A stretch of DNA of 32,469 nucleotides from Rhodoferax sp. (GTDB lineage: Bacteria > Pseudomonadota > Gammaproteobacteria > Burkholderiales > Burkholderiaceae_C). Both the position numbers and the translations under genes were made by a program. The notes beneath the pieces were generated by a model. The model made no database searches and had not been told where the DNA came from. It saw only the letters and a list, made by a program, of their open reading frames with translations. The stretch covers positions 1-32,469 of the forward strand of contig JAIFLV010000050.1 of the NCBI GenBank assembly GCA_020048895.1, written 5' to 3'. Below, one piece after another: positions 1 through 6,446 of this stretch. Every line of letters starts with the position of its first letter. The first letter of the stretch is position 1.

Positions 1-917
1 GGGTGGGCTTTGGGCAGGCTGGCAAACCACTGTTGGAGCTCGATTTCTATGGCCGCGTCCTTGTCGCCGTGCGTTTGGCGCAGCAGCAGGTAGTGCTCCC
101 AAATGTCGCGTGCGCCGGGCTTTTCCTCGCGCCACAAGGCGTTTTCCTCACGCAAGTGGCTTTGCGCCTTGGCATAGACCAGCATGTATTCGTGGCCGTT
201 TGAGAAGAATTTGGCGTCGTTTTTGCGACCTTTCTCCCAAGTGAGGTTGGAGATGAAATTCTCCTGCCCAAACACCTCATCACACAGCAGCTTGAGCTGC
301 GCCTGCTCGTTGTCGTCAATGCTGATAAAAATCACCCCGTCGTCGCGCAGCAGGTCTTTGGCCAGCAGCAGGCGCGGGTACATAAAGCTCAACCAGCCGC
401 TGTGGGTGCGCGCGCCGTAGATGTTTTTGATGTAGTCGATGTTGTCGCGCGCGTAGCCCAGTTGCTCTAGCACCTGCGCTTGCTTGGCTGAAAAGTCGTC
501 GCGGTAAATGAAAGCGTCGCTCAGGGTGTTGTAGGGCGGGTCTATATAGATGAGCTTGACCTTGCCAAAGTAGCTTTGGCGCAACAGGCGCAGGGCGTCG
601 ATGTTGTCGCCTTTGATAAGCAGGTTGCCGGTGGTGTCCCAGTGCTTGCTTTGCTCCGGGCGCGGTTCCACGATTTTTTGCACCGGCACAAAGGCGCTGT
701 GATACGCCTCGCGCTTGCCCACCCAGCGTAGTTCAAAACCGTCTTCTTCCACCTGCACGCCTGCGGGGTTGGCCGGGTCGATGGCTATTTGAAGCGCGGC
801 GGCGTTGACGCGGACGCGGCCCTGCGCGTCGGTTTCTATCGCTTGGGGAAAGTGCTGGCGCAGTATTTCGAGGCTTAGCGCGGCAGGGCTGGCGGTGGTG
901 AGGATGGATTTTGACAT
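1..917 (-). CDS. mod: Type III restriction-modification DNA methyltransferase (Mod), partial
   Basis: The reading frame opens at ATG 917-915 and runs off the left edge, so about 305 N-terminal residues are visible and the C-terminus is missing. The catalytic motif DPPYNT (residues 126-131) follows a strand reading KLIYI. Just before it is NLLIKGDNIDALRLL (about 98-112), the usual lead-in of type III Mod proteins. Downstream are GWLSFMYPRLLLAKDLL and DDGVIFISIDDNE (about 174-204), typical of beta-class amino-methyltransferases, in which the AdoMet-binding FxGxG motif comes later, here outside the window. The family methylates adenine N6 in a short asymmetric site and partners a Res helicase-nuclease, which should lie further left if present. 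The gene begins immediately beside a dispersed repeat and has no clear Shine-Dalgarno sequence. A solitary methyltransferase cannot be excluded from this window. Confidence 0.9.
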   Translation of the reverse strand, partial: MSKSILTTASPAALSLEILRQHFPQAIETDAQGRVRVNAAALQIAIDPANPAGVQVEEDGFELRWVGKREAYHSAFVPVQKIVEPRPEQSKHWDTTGNLLIKGDNIDALRLLRQSYFGKVKLIYIDPPYNTLSDAFIYRDDFSAKQAQVLEQLGYARDNIDYIKNIYGARTHSGWLSFMYPRLLLAKDLLRDDGVIFISIDDNEQAQLKLLCDEVFGQENFISNLTWEKGRKNDAKFFSNGHEYMLVYAKAQSHLREENALWREEKPGARDIWEHYLLLRQTHGDKDAAIEIELQQWFASLPKAH

Positions 918-922
918 GAATT

Positions 923-981
923 TGCTATTATGTTTGTAGCTGCTTGCGCAGGTTCTATAAGGGCTGGAGCCAGTTTTCGAC
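923..981 (+). repeat. Dispersed ~59-bp repeat, copy 1 (mod start / vapC end)
   Basis: This stretch aligns without gaps to the copy at 18957-19015. Shared blocks are TGCTATT at the left, TAGCTGCT and GCGCA in the middle, and ATAAG.GCT.GAG.C at the right. It fills the space between the mod start codon and the vapC end, and its right third encodes the last residues and stop codon of VapC. Confidence 0.75.
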
Positions 982-1380
982 CTTAAGACCGGGTACGCGG
1001 GTGAATTCGGCATCGGCGGTGACCAGGGTGGCACCCAAGGCCAGGGCGTGGGCGGCGATCAGTGTGTCGTTGGGGCCAATGGGTTGACCTTGGGCCTCAA
1101 GATAGGCTCGCACTGTGGCGTAGTGCGCCACGACGTCCTGCCCCAGTGGTTCAACCGTGATGCTGGCCATGGCGCGGTGGTATTGTCTTTCCCACTTGGG
1201 ATTTGGCAGTTTGTGCAATCCGAACAGCAGCTCACATTGGACGACCAGGCTGGTGCAAACCCCGCTGTTTCCCTCGTGCTCCTCTCTGCCAAAGATGCGT
1301 TGCGCCACCAGTCCCATGGGGTTGCGCATGACATGCGAAATGACGTTGGTGTCGAGCAGGTAGGTGTGGGTGCCGGTCAC
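955..1380 (-). CDS. vapC: VapC-type PIN-domain toxin ribonuclease
   Basis: A 141-residue PIN-domain protein. The acidic metal-binding residues expected for the family are present: D10 in LLDTNVISH, E50 in CELLFGL, D105 in PNDTLIAAHAL and D123 in TADAEF. VapC toxins are Mg2+-dependent ribonucleases that cut specific RNAs, often tRNA, until bound by VapB. The start is GTG at 1380-1378 and overlaps the vapB stop by four bases (GTGA), implying translational coupling in a vapBC operon. The last residues (WLQPL) and the TAG stop lie inside a dispersed repeat shared with other intergenic regions, so the C-terminus may have been rewritten by repeat insertion. The catalytic core appears intact. Confidence 0.92.
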   Translation of the reverse strand: MTGTHTYLLDTNVISHVMRNPMGLVAQRIFGREEHEGNSGVCTSLVVQCELLFGLHKLPNPKWERQYHRAMASITVEPLGQDVVAHYATVRAYLEAQGQPIGPNDTLIAAHALALGATLVTADAEFTRVPGLKVENWLQPL

Positions 1381-1724
1381 AGCGAAGCGTCCCCAAAGTC
1401 AATGTCGTCCAGCGGCAGCAAGCCAGCATCGATATCGGGAAACTCCTCGTCGATGGTGCCTTCCGCAGCCATTTCCCGCAATGCGGCGGCCAGCGCCGCC
1501 ACGGTGCCCTTCTTGGGTCGGTCCGGCACCAGTTCCAGAATCAACCGGTTGCCCTCGCGGTGCATCAGCGCCTGGGTACCGGGCAGCTCAAACTCCTTGG
1601 GGATGCGCACTGCCTGGTTGGCACCATTTCTGAAGAGTTTTACGGCTCTAGCGCCCGTAGTTGCTGCGTAAGGCGCTATGGTTTCAGAAGCAAATGGTGC
1701 GGGTTGAAGGGGGAGAGTGGGCAT
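1377..1724 (-). CDS. vapB: VapB-type AbrB/SpoVT-fold antitoxin
   Basis: A 115-residue antitoxin with an AbrB-like DNA-binding segment around residues 27-66 (VKLFRNGANQAVRIPKEFEL...). An acidic C-terminal tail (DEEFPDIDAG...DDIDFGD) follows, the part that usually wraps the toxin. An in-frame ATG at 1793 exists, but ATG 1724 is preferred because GGAG sits 7 nt upstream. VapB binds VapC and, with it, the operon promoter. Residues about 11-30, between the start and the AbrB fold, are encoded by a diverged copy of the dispersed repeat found at 18957-19015 (39 of 59 identities without gaps by hand count). This explains an N-terminal extension longer than in many VapB proteins. Confidence 0.88.
   Translation of the reverse strand: MPTLPLQPAPFASETIAPYAATTGARAVKLFRNGANQAVRIPKEFELPGTQALMHREGNRLILELVPDRPKKGTVAALAAALREMAAEGTIDEEFPDIDAGLLPLDDIDFGDASL
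1634..1692 (-). repeat. Dispersed ~59-bp repeat, copy inside vapB
   Basis: Read on the minus strand, this segment matches the 18957-19015 copy at 39 of 59 positions with no gap. Conserved blocks are TGCT, TGAAAC, ATAGC, ACGCA, GCGC and AGAG. It is fully in frame with vapB and encodes residues about 11-30. Confidence 0.65.
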
Positions 1725-1751
1725 CGTGCATCTCCGGTAAATCAGGCGATC

Positions 1752-1760
1752 ACTGTAGCA
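1752..1760 (-). promoter_or_regulatory. Possible extended -10 element of the vapBC promoter
   Basis: On the minus strand this reads TGCTACAGT, an extended -10 (TGn) followed by TACAGT (5 of 6 to TATAAT), about 28 nt before the preferred vapB start. No convincing -35 is seen, as expected for extended -10 promoters. This is a pattern-based suggestion only. Confidence 0.35.
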
Positions 1761-1804
1761 TAGGCTGCGGCATATGTCGCCGATCCAGTGCACATCGCTG
1801 GCAG

Positions 1805-2683
1805 CTATCCCCGCGCCGCCAGGCGTAGCCGCCGGGCCGCATCGTCAGCGCGTGCATCGTCAATTTCGCGCAACACGGCAGTCATGTCCACATCGGCGCT
1901 GCTGCGCTTGTAGTGCCCGGTCAGCACCGTTTCGTTGCTCAGCAGGCCACCCTGGTACAGGCTCCAGATTTCGGGGCCGTAGTCGGTGCGCAGCAGTGCC
2001 GGCGCAAACTGGCCAAAGAAGTCGCGCAGGTTGGCCACGTCACGCAACAACATGCGCTGCGCATGGTTGTTGCCTGCGGCGTCGACGGCCTGCGGGAGAT
2101 CAATGATGACTGGCACGTCCACGCCCTCTGGGTCAGCGTCGCCAGTGACATGTGCCAGCAGGATGTTGAATTCCGACAAATCGCCGTGCACCACCCCCGC
2201 ACACAGCATGCGAACCACTTCCCTGATCAGCGTGGCGTGGTGACGCAGGGCCTGCTCGGACGTAAAGGCGACGTCGTTGAGGCGCGGGGCGGCGTCACCG
2301 TTGGCATCGGTCACCAGTTCCATGAGCAGCACGCCATCGTGAAAGTTGTACGGCTGTGGCACCCGCACGCCGGCCGCTGCAAGGCGGTAGAGGGCGTCGA
2401 CCTCGGCACTTTGCCAGGCCGCCTCCTGCTCCTGGCGACCAAACTTGCTGCCCTTTGCCATTGCACGGGCCGAACGCGAGTTTTTCACTTTGCGGTTTTC
2501 GGTGTAGTCCACCGCCTGACGAAAGCTGCGATGCGTGGCCTCTTTGTAGATCTTGGCACAGCGCGTCTCATCGCCACATCGCACCACAAATACCATTGCC
2601 TCCTTGCCGCTCATGAGCTGGCGCACCACGGTGTCGATGAGACCTTCTTCAACGAGGGGTTGCAGTCGTGGCGGTGTTTTCAT
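1805..2683 (-). CDS. RIO-family serine/threonine protein kinase
   Basis: A 292-residue RIO-type kinase. Visible elements are a P-loop-like SGKEAMVFVV (25-34), the likely ATP-binding lysine K44 in CAKIYK, and a hinge-like VLLMELV (118-124). The catalytic loop VHGDLSEFN (165-173) carries the catalytic D168 and N173, and the metal-binding aspartate is D195 in IIDLPQAVD, the RIO replacement for DFG. An insertion (residues 48-90) reading DYTENRKVKNSRSARAMAKGSKFG resembles the RIO1 flexible loop. RIO1 kinases act in ribosome maturation in eukaryotes and archaea; bacterial homologues are much less well understood, so the target here is unknown. About 180 bp of noncoding sequence precedes the start, suggesting its own promoter. 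No partner gene is apparent. Confidence 0.85.
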   Translation of the reverse strand: MKTPPRLQPLVEEGLIDTVVRQLMSGKEAMVFVVRCGDETRCAKIYKEATHRSFRQAVDYTENRKVKNSRSARAMAKGSKFGRQEQEAAWQSAEVDALYRLAAAGVRVPQPYNFHDGVLLMELVTDANGDAAPRLNDVAFTSEQALRHHATLIREVVRMLCAGVVHGDLSEFNILLAHVTGDADPEGVDVPVIIDLPQAVDAAGNNHAQRMLLRDVANLRDFFGQFAPALLRTDYGPEIWSLYQGGLLSNETVLTGHYKRSSADVDMTAVLREIDDARADDAARRLRLAARG

Positions 2684-2864
2684 GGCGCAGTGCTCAGTGG
2701 CATGTCAATGTCCAACTGGCGCGGCGATGCACACAGATGCCAGCGCAATCCCGCCTGGCGGCACGTGAAACTCGGTTCATAGTGTGGATTCGCCTTGGCA
2801 GGCCGGACAATGGGGATGCGGCTATTGTCGCTGCATCAGCCTCCCAACCGGTGCCAGTGCAATT

Positions 2865-4067
2865 TCATTCAGCGGTGACACGCTCCAGAACTTCTATTTG
2901 TATGTGAACGCCCGCTTGGGGTGACGATTCACATCGGATATGTCCTCCAAACCGCTGGGTGACGAGGTTGTAGACCAGATGCATGCCAAGCCCCATGCCA
3001 TTTTGAAGATCGGTCGTGAAAAATGGATCGAAGACGCTTGCCTGTACCTGCGTTGTCATGCCAATGCCGTCATCACGGTAGTCCAATCGCAGTCCCTTGG
3101 CATCCTGCAGGGCAGAAATGTCGATGCGACCCTGTTCGCGCGATTTGAAGCCGTGCTTGAGCGAGTTGTCGATCAGGTTGGTGAAGATGATCGCCCATTC
3201 CTCGGCACTACCGGTCACAACCATTTGCTCCGTGCAATTGATGTGCAACGCCACGCCGCCCGCTGACAGCTTGCGACCAAAACTCCGAATGACGTTGTCG
3301 ATGCATTCCCTGAGATCAAACGGCTTTTGCTCGCGTGACCTGGCACCAACAGCCAACTGACGGAAACTGTCAATCAATCGGCCCATGCGTGCAAGATTGC
3401 GGCTAATCAGCTCGCTACTGCCAGCAGCACCTTCAAAATATCGCACGAGGTCCGTCTGCGTCATGCTGCGCTGGGCAAAGCGCTCCGCCAGGACTCTCGA
3501 CTTCTCTTGCAGATCGCTGATGGCCGCCAGGCTTACCCCCAAGGGCGTGTTGATTTCATGTGCAACGCCGGCTACCAGGACGCCAAGCGAGGCCATCTTC
3601 TCCGCTTCGACCAGTTTTTTTTGCGCATCCCTCAACTGTGTATTGATGGCCTGCAGCTTCAGGTTGGTCTGCGCAAGCTCGATCTGGGTGTGGGTGTAAT
3701 CACGATTGAGTTGAAGTACGGTTTTGTTCAGGCGTTCCAGGTCCTCGATGTCATGTTCCGCCAGAACCCGGATACAACCGCCCTCACGCCAAACACGGGC
3801 GCGCAGCGTGCGTGTCTGTTGGGCATATTCGCCAATGGTCAGTCGCCCTTCGTGTACCAGCCCGTCGCTATCTGGGACGGCGTTCAGCAGTGCATGGAAA
3901 TGGGGTTGGATGAAGAATCGGGCGACCCCAGTCTTCTCTGGTGGAAACTCGCTCAGGTTGAGCAAACGCAGGAAGCCTGCATTGGCTTCGATCAGTTCGG
4001 CTCTGTCGCTCAAGGTGGCTTGCGCAACGGCAAGCAGTGGTGCCAGACTGCTCGAAGGCGTAGTCAA
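2865..4067 (-). CDS. PAS-like sensor histidine kinase, partner of the B12-binding protein
   Basis: A 400-residue soluble histidine kinase with no membrane segment. Residues about 15-110 look like a PAS-type sensor region and about 110-158 form a coiled coil. The phosphoacceptor H170 lies in GVAHEINTPLG, with a dimerisation helix behind it. The ATP-binding domain has an N-box (TNLIDNSLKHGF, 296-307), G1 (DDGIGM, 332-337), an F-box (DPFFTT, 347-352) and G2 (GMGLGMHLV, 357-365). The start appears to be TTG at 4067-4065, overlapping the stop of the upstream B12-binding gene (TTGA); no strong Shine-Dalgarno is seen, so translation is probably coupled. No response regulator lies nearby. Co-translation with a cobalamin-binding protein suggests that protein supplies the input signal (inference). 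Confidence 0.88.
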   Translation of the reverse strand: MTTPSSSLAPLLAVAQATLSDRAELIEANAGFLRLLNLSEFPPEKTGVARFFIQPHFHALLNAVPDSDGLVHEGRLTIGEYAQQTRTLRARVWREGGCIRVLAEHDIEDLERLNKTVLQLNRDYTHTQIELAQTNLKLQAINTQLRDAQKKLVEAEKMASLGVLVAGVAHEINTPLGVSLAAISDLQEKSRVLAERFAQRSMTQTDLVRYFEGAAGSSELISRNLARMGRLIDSFRQLAVGARSREQKPFDLRECIDNVIRSFGRKLSAGGVALHINCTEQMVVTGSAEEWAIIFTNLIDNSLKHGFKSREQGRIDISALQDAKGLRLDYRDDGIGMTTQVQASVFDPFFTTDLQNGMGLGMHLVYNLVTQRFGGHIRCESSPQAGVHIQIEVLERVTAE

Positions 4068-5164
4068 GGTACAACTCGGGTCGAGCGGGTGCCAGGCATA
4101 AGGCGGGCGGAGTCCACGGCCGCGCGTGCATCGGCACCCCAGGCATCGGCACCAACGATATCGGCTAGTTGGTTCAGCCGGTTGATGACCAATCCCCCGA
4201 CCATGACAGCGGGTCGCGCTTCACCCAGGCACTCGGTCATTCCGGCGATCACTTTCTTGACGACGGTAAGCTGCTGCGGGAAGCATACCGAGAGTCCCAC
4301 CAGATCGGGCTTCCAGTCCCCAATCTGCTGCACCAGCGAACGCGTCGGCACACTGGCGCCGAGGTACTGTACGTCCCAGCCGCCAAGCAGAAAAGCGTCG
4401 GCGACCATGCGAAGGCCTATAGCGTGGTTGTTGCCTTCGACACACGCCAGCAACACACGCTTGTGTATGGGAGCTGGGGGCGGTGAGCGCAACAGTGCGA
4501 TGGTCATCACCGACTCGACAATGGCTGTTGCCATGTGTTCCTGCGCCACGCTCACCTGGTTGGCTTGCCATCGTTCTCCGATGCTGTAGAGCGCCGGCTG
4601 GATGACATGTAACTCCACCTCGACCACGCCTTTGCCATCATCGAGGCAGCTATTCACAACCGCCATGGCCTCGCGCTGATTCCCGGCGAGAAGTGCTTCT
4701 TCAAAGGTGATGGCTTGCGGCCACATTGCAGGCTGCTTTGGCGCAACAAGTGGCACAACCCTACTGCTCTCGAGAAACCTCGCATGCACGTCGCCAATCG
4801 CCGCGGCCACGGCCTCACCTTGTAGTGGCTCCATTGCTTCTGAAAAGTAGTGTGCCAACCCATCAAGCGATTGGTTCAGGTACTCCAAGGGCATGCCGCG
4901 GGCCGCCTGGACGCTGGCGAACCAGCGCAGATAGTCCACCATGGGTGCGAGCAAGCCGAACTCGAGTACTGGTCGCAGGAATTCGAGATGAAAGGCCAGG
5001 TCTTCGCAGATGTCCGCTTCGCTTTGAATACCAAGGGTCTCGCCTGACGATGCATGGGCGGCTTGGAGCCGCGCCGCCACAGCGCTGACTGCCTGCGGCT
5101 GCAGGCGGATGAAGTTCTTCAGGGCACACCCATCCAGAATCATTCGTTCATCGTGCGTGGACAT
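4064..5164 (-). CDS. Cobalamin-binding protein with W-x9-EH photosensor signature
   Basis: A 366-residue protein from the ATG at 5164, which has GGAG 8 nt upstream; the in-frame ATG at 5185 lacks such a site. Residues 1-140 are a helical region I cannot assign. Residues about 150-225 resemble the four-helix cap of B12-binding domains and contain W199 followed exactly nine residues later by E209-H210, the W-x9-EH motif of the CarH/LitR light-sensing family. The Rossmann-like B12 domain follows, with E-G-N-N-H247-A-I-G: H247 fits the lower axial cobalt ligand in an ExxxHxxG motif. LGLSVCFP-like and VMVGG segments complete the fold. No DNA-binding domain is present. The gene overlaps a histidine kinase, so the protein probably controls kinase activity in response to light or B12. 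Corrinoid methyl-transfer seems less likely without a methyltransferase partner. Confidence 0.85.
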   Translation of the reverse strand: MSTHDERMILDGCALKNFIRLQPQAVSAVAARLQAAHASSGETLGIQSEADICEDLAFHLEFLRPVLEFGLLAPMVDYLRWFASVQAARGMPLEYLNQSLDGLAHYFSEAMEPLQGEAVAAAIGDVHARFLESSRVVPLVAPKQPAMWPQAITFEEALLAGNQREAMAVVNSCLDDGKGVVEVELHVIQPALYSIGERWQANQVSVAQEHMATAIVESVMTIALLRSPPPAPIHKRVLLACVEGNNHAIGLRMVADAFLLGGWDVQYLGASVPTRSLVQQIGDWKPDLVGLSVCFPQQLTVVKKVIAGMTECLGEARPAVMVGGLVINRLNQLADIVGADAWGADARAAVDSARLMPGTRSTRVVP

Positions 5165-5242
5165 CCCATGTACTCCAGCGTGCATAGCAAATTGACGAAA
5201 GGCAGAAAATTCGTAGCGTCAGCCAAAGCCCCACCGCTAACG

Positions 5243-5260
5243 ACATCAGTCTACCGATGT
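5243..5260. promoter_or_regulatory. 18-bp near-perfect palindrome upstream of the B12-binding gene
   Basis: The sequence ACATCAGT-CT-ACCGATGT has 8-bp half-sites with one mismatch. It lies about 80-95 bp upstream of the preferred start of the cobalamin-binding protein gene. It has the symmetry of a dimeric regulator site, but no matching known operator is recognised. Confidence 0.35.
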
Positions 5261-5270
5261 GAGTTTGCTC

Positions 5271-5289
5271 GGTATATCAGGTCTATACC
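5271..5289. promoter_or_regulatory. Inverted repeat GGTATA-N7-TATACC upstream of the B12-binding gene
   Basis: Perfect 6-bp arms are separated by 7 bp, just beyond the 18-bp palindrome. The pair could form the control region of the B12-binding/kinase operon or belong to the neighbouring island. The function is unproven. Confidence 0.3.
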
Positions 5290-5351
5290 CGATGTATCTC
5301 AAGAAATGACCTTACCGCAGCGTTGCTGGCGCTTTCACCCGACCACAGTCA

Positions 5352-5507
5352 ATTGGTGGTGGCTACAAGGACAACGGCGAGGGGCCGCGCTACAAGCTTG
5401 ACACCTTTGACAATATGGTCAAACCATCCGGCACGTCGCTGGGGCGTAACGTCCCCTGTGAAAAAACAGCGGAGTTTGCTGCACGCAAGGCAGACAACAA
5501 GCCCTGA
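5352..5507 (+). pseudogene. Truncated coding remnant, C-terminal fragment of an unknown protein
   Basis: One frame reads a protein-like string ending IGGGYKDNGEGPRYKLDTF...LGRNVPCEKTAEFAARKADNKP before TGA at 5505-5507. The composition is protein-like (glycine-rich turn, charged helix at the end). The frame extends upstream only to about 5310 and has no start codon or ribosome-binding site. I read it as the tail of a gene whose front was lost when the island formed. The parent family is not recognised, and a chance open frame is possible. Confidence 0.35.
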
Positions 5508-5559
5508 CCGTCATTGCCCACGATGGCCTTTATCATTGATGCAAACGGAGGTGACAGCG

Positions 5560-5913
5560 TTGACTATTTGTGAAGTGTTCGTCGGTGACATTGAAGACCC
5601 TACTTTCAAGTGGGATGGCGTTCACCGGAATGGCAACATACCTGCCCGACTCTCCCCGATCTTCCCGCCTCTGCCGGGAAACTACAACCGAACTTACGAC
5701 GAATGGGTTGCCACTACCGGTGTTAAATCAAAGCAGACCGATTTCGGCGGGCAAGTGGCGCGGGTTACCAAATCACAAATTGAGCAGTTTGTAGCCTCGG
5801 CGTATCGGGCCGATGACAGGTCACGCCACAGTGAATCGTTTGCGGAACTTGCACAAGCCATTGCCGCGTTGGATGACCACCGAACTTACGGACTGGTGGC
5901 GACAGAGTGGTGA
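5560..5913 (+). CDS. Small protein of unknown function
   Basis: About 117 residues if translation begins at TTG 5560, which has GGAGGT seven bases upstream; an in-frame ATG at 5539 lacks a good site. The chain begins TICEVFVGDIEDPTFKWDGV and has a proline-rich turn (PARLSPIFPPLPGNY). It ends with a helical region containing AELAQAIAALDDHRTYGLVATEW. It has no membrane segment, signal peptide or recognised motif. The next gene on the same strand begins 111 bp downstream. Lower GC than the flanking core genes and the island position suggest recent acquisition. Confidence 0.55.
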   Translation: MTICEVFVGDIEDPTFKWDGVHRNGNIPARLSPIFPPLPGNYNRTYDEWVATTGVKSKQTDFGGQVARVTKSQIEQFVASAYRADDRSRHSESFAELAQAIAALDDHRTYGLVATEW

Positions 5914-6024
5914 ACACCGAATGCAATTAGCTGCACCAACCATGCATCCACCGGATTCAGATTTTTTGGGTCAACATTCGACGCTGAGCCATCAAACAGA
6001 GGCAGGCTCATTCTGTTACACGAC

Positions 6025-6402
6025 ATGACTGAAAAACGGACACGCTCTGGATGGATAGAGCCAATCTTGAAGCGTGTTGAGGCACGCCAGGGAAGTGACA
6101 GTGAGGCGGCCATGTCTTTGCGCAGAGACCTTGATTGGGCGAGGGAACGAGACGCTGAAGACGCATTACGAGTAATCGCAAAACCGCCAGTTGTCACCTT
6201 TGATCCCTCTATGACACCAGTTCACAAGAAGGATGTTGCATATAGGGTGGGAGAACTTGTGACGCATTTGAGGCGGCCAGACTGGGGCGTCGGGGCGGTC
6301 ATGGCCGACAGCACCACTGAATCGGTGCGTGTCCTGTTTGAGTTTGGTGACGAGCGAACCTTTGGGCTTCCGTTAGCGGCGCTTGTCAAGGTCAATACCT
6401 GA
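6025..6402 (+). CDS. Small protein with a UvrD-tail/DUF3553-like C-terminal segment
   Basis: A 125-residue protein. The first half is charged and helical (RSGWIEPILKRVEARQ...DLDWARERDAEDALRVI). The second half (about 77-123) reads VGELVTHLRRPDWGVGAVMAD...VRVLFEFGDERTFGLPLAALVKV, a small beta-barrel-like pattern. It resembles the V-x-H-x-x-x-G-x-G-x-V segment at the C-terminus of UvrD-type helicases and in DUF3553 proteins; such modules contact protein or nucleic acid partners. No clear Shine-Dalgarno precedes ATG 6025. The HNH-nuclease gene starts 44 bp downstream on the same strand, so the two may be co-transcribed. The assignment is by eye only. Confidence 0.6.
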   Translation: MTEKRTRSGWIEPILKRVEARQGSDSEAAMSLRRDLDWARERDAEDALRVIAKPPVVTFDPSMTPVHKKDVAYRVGELVTHLRRPDWGVGAVMADSTTESVRVLFEFGDERTFGLPLAALVKVNT

Positions 6403-6446
6403 CACCAACATCGCTTTGGGACAAAACATTTCCCAGGAGGAAAAAA

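Larger units (their letters stand above)
5186..5559. other. Gene-poor stretch at the left edge of the accessory island
   Basis: These 374 bp contain no convincing intact gene. The left part should hold the promoter of the B12-binding operon and carries two palindromes. The right part carries a short coding remnant on the plus strand (5352-5507) and ends with the GGAGGT ribosome-binding site of the next small gene. Base composition becomes more AT-rich from here to about 7250. Confidence 0.5.
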
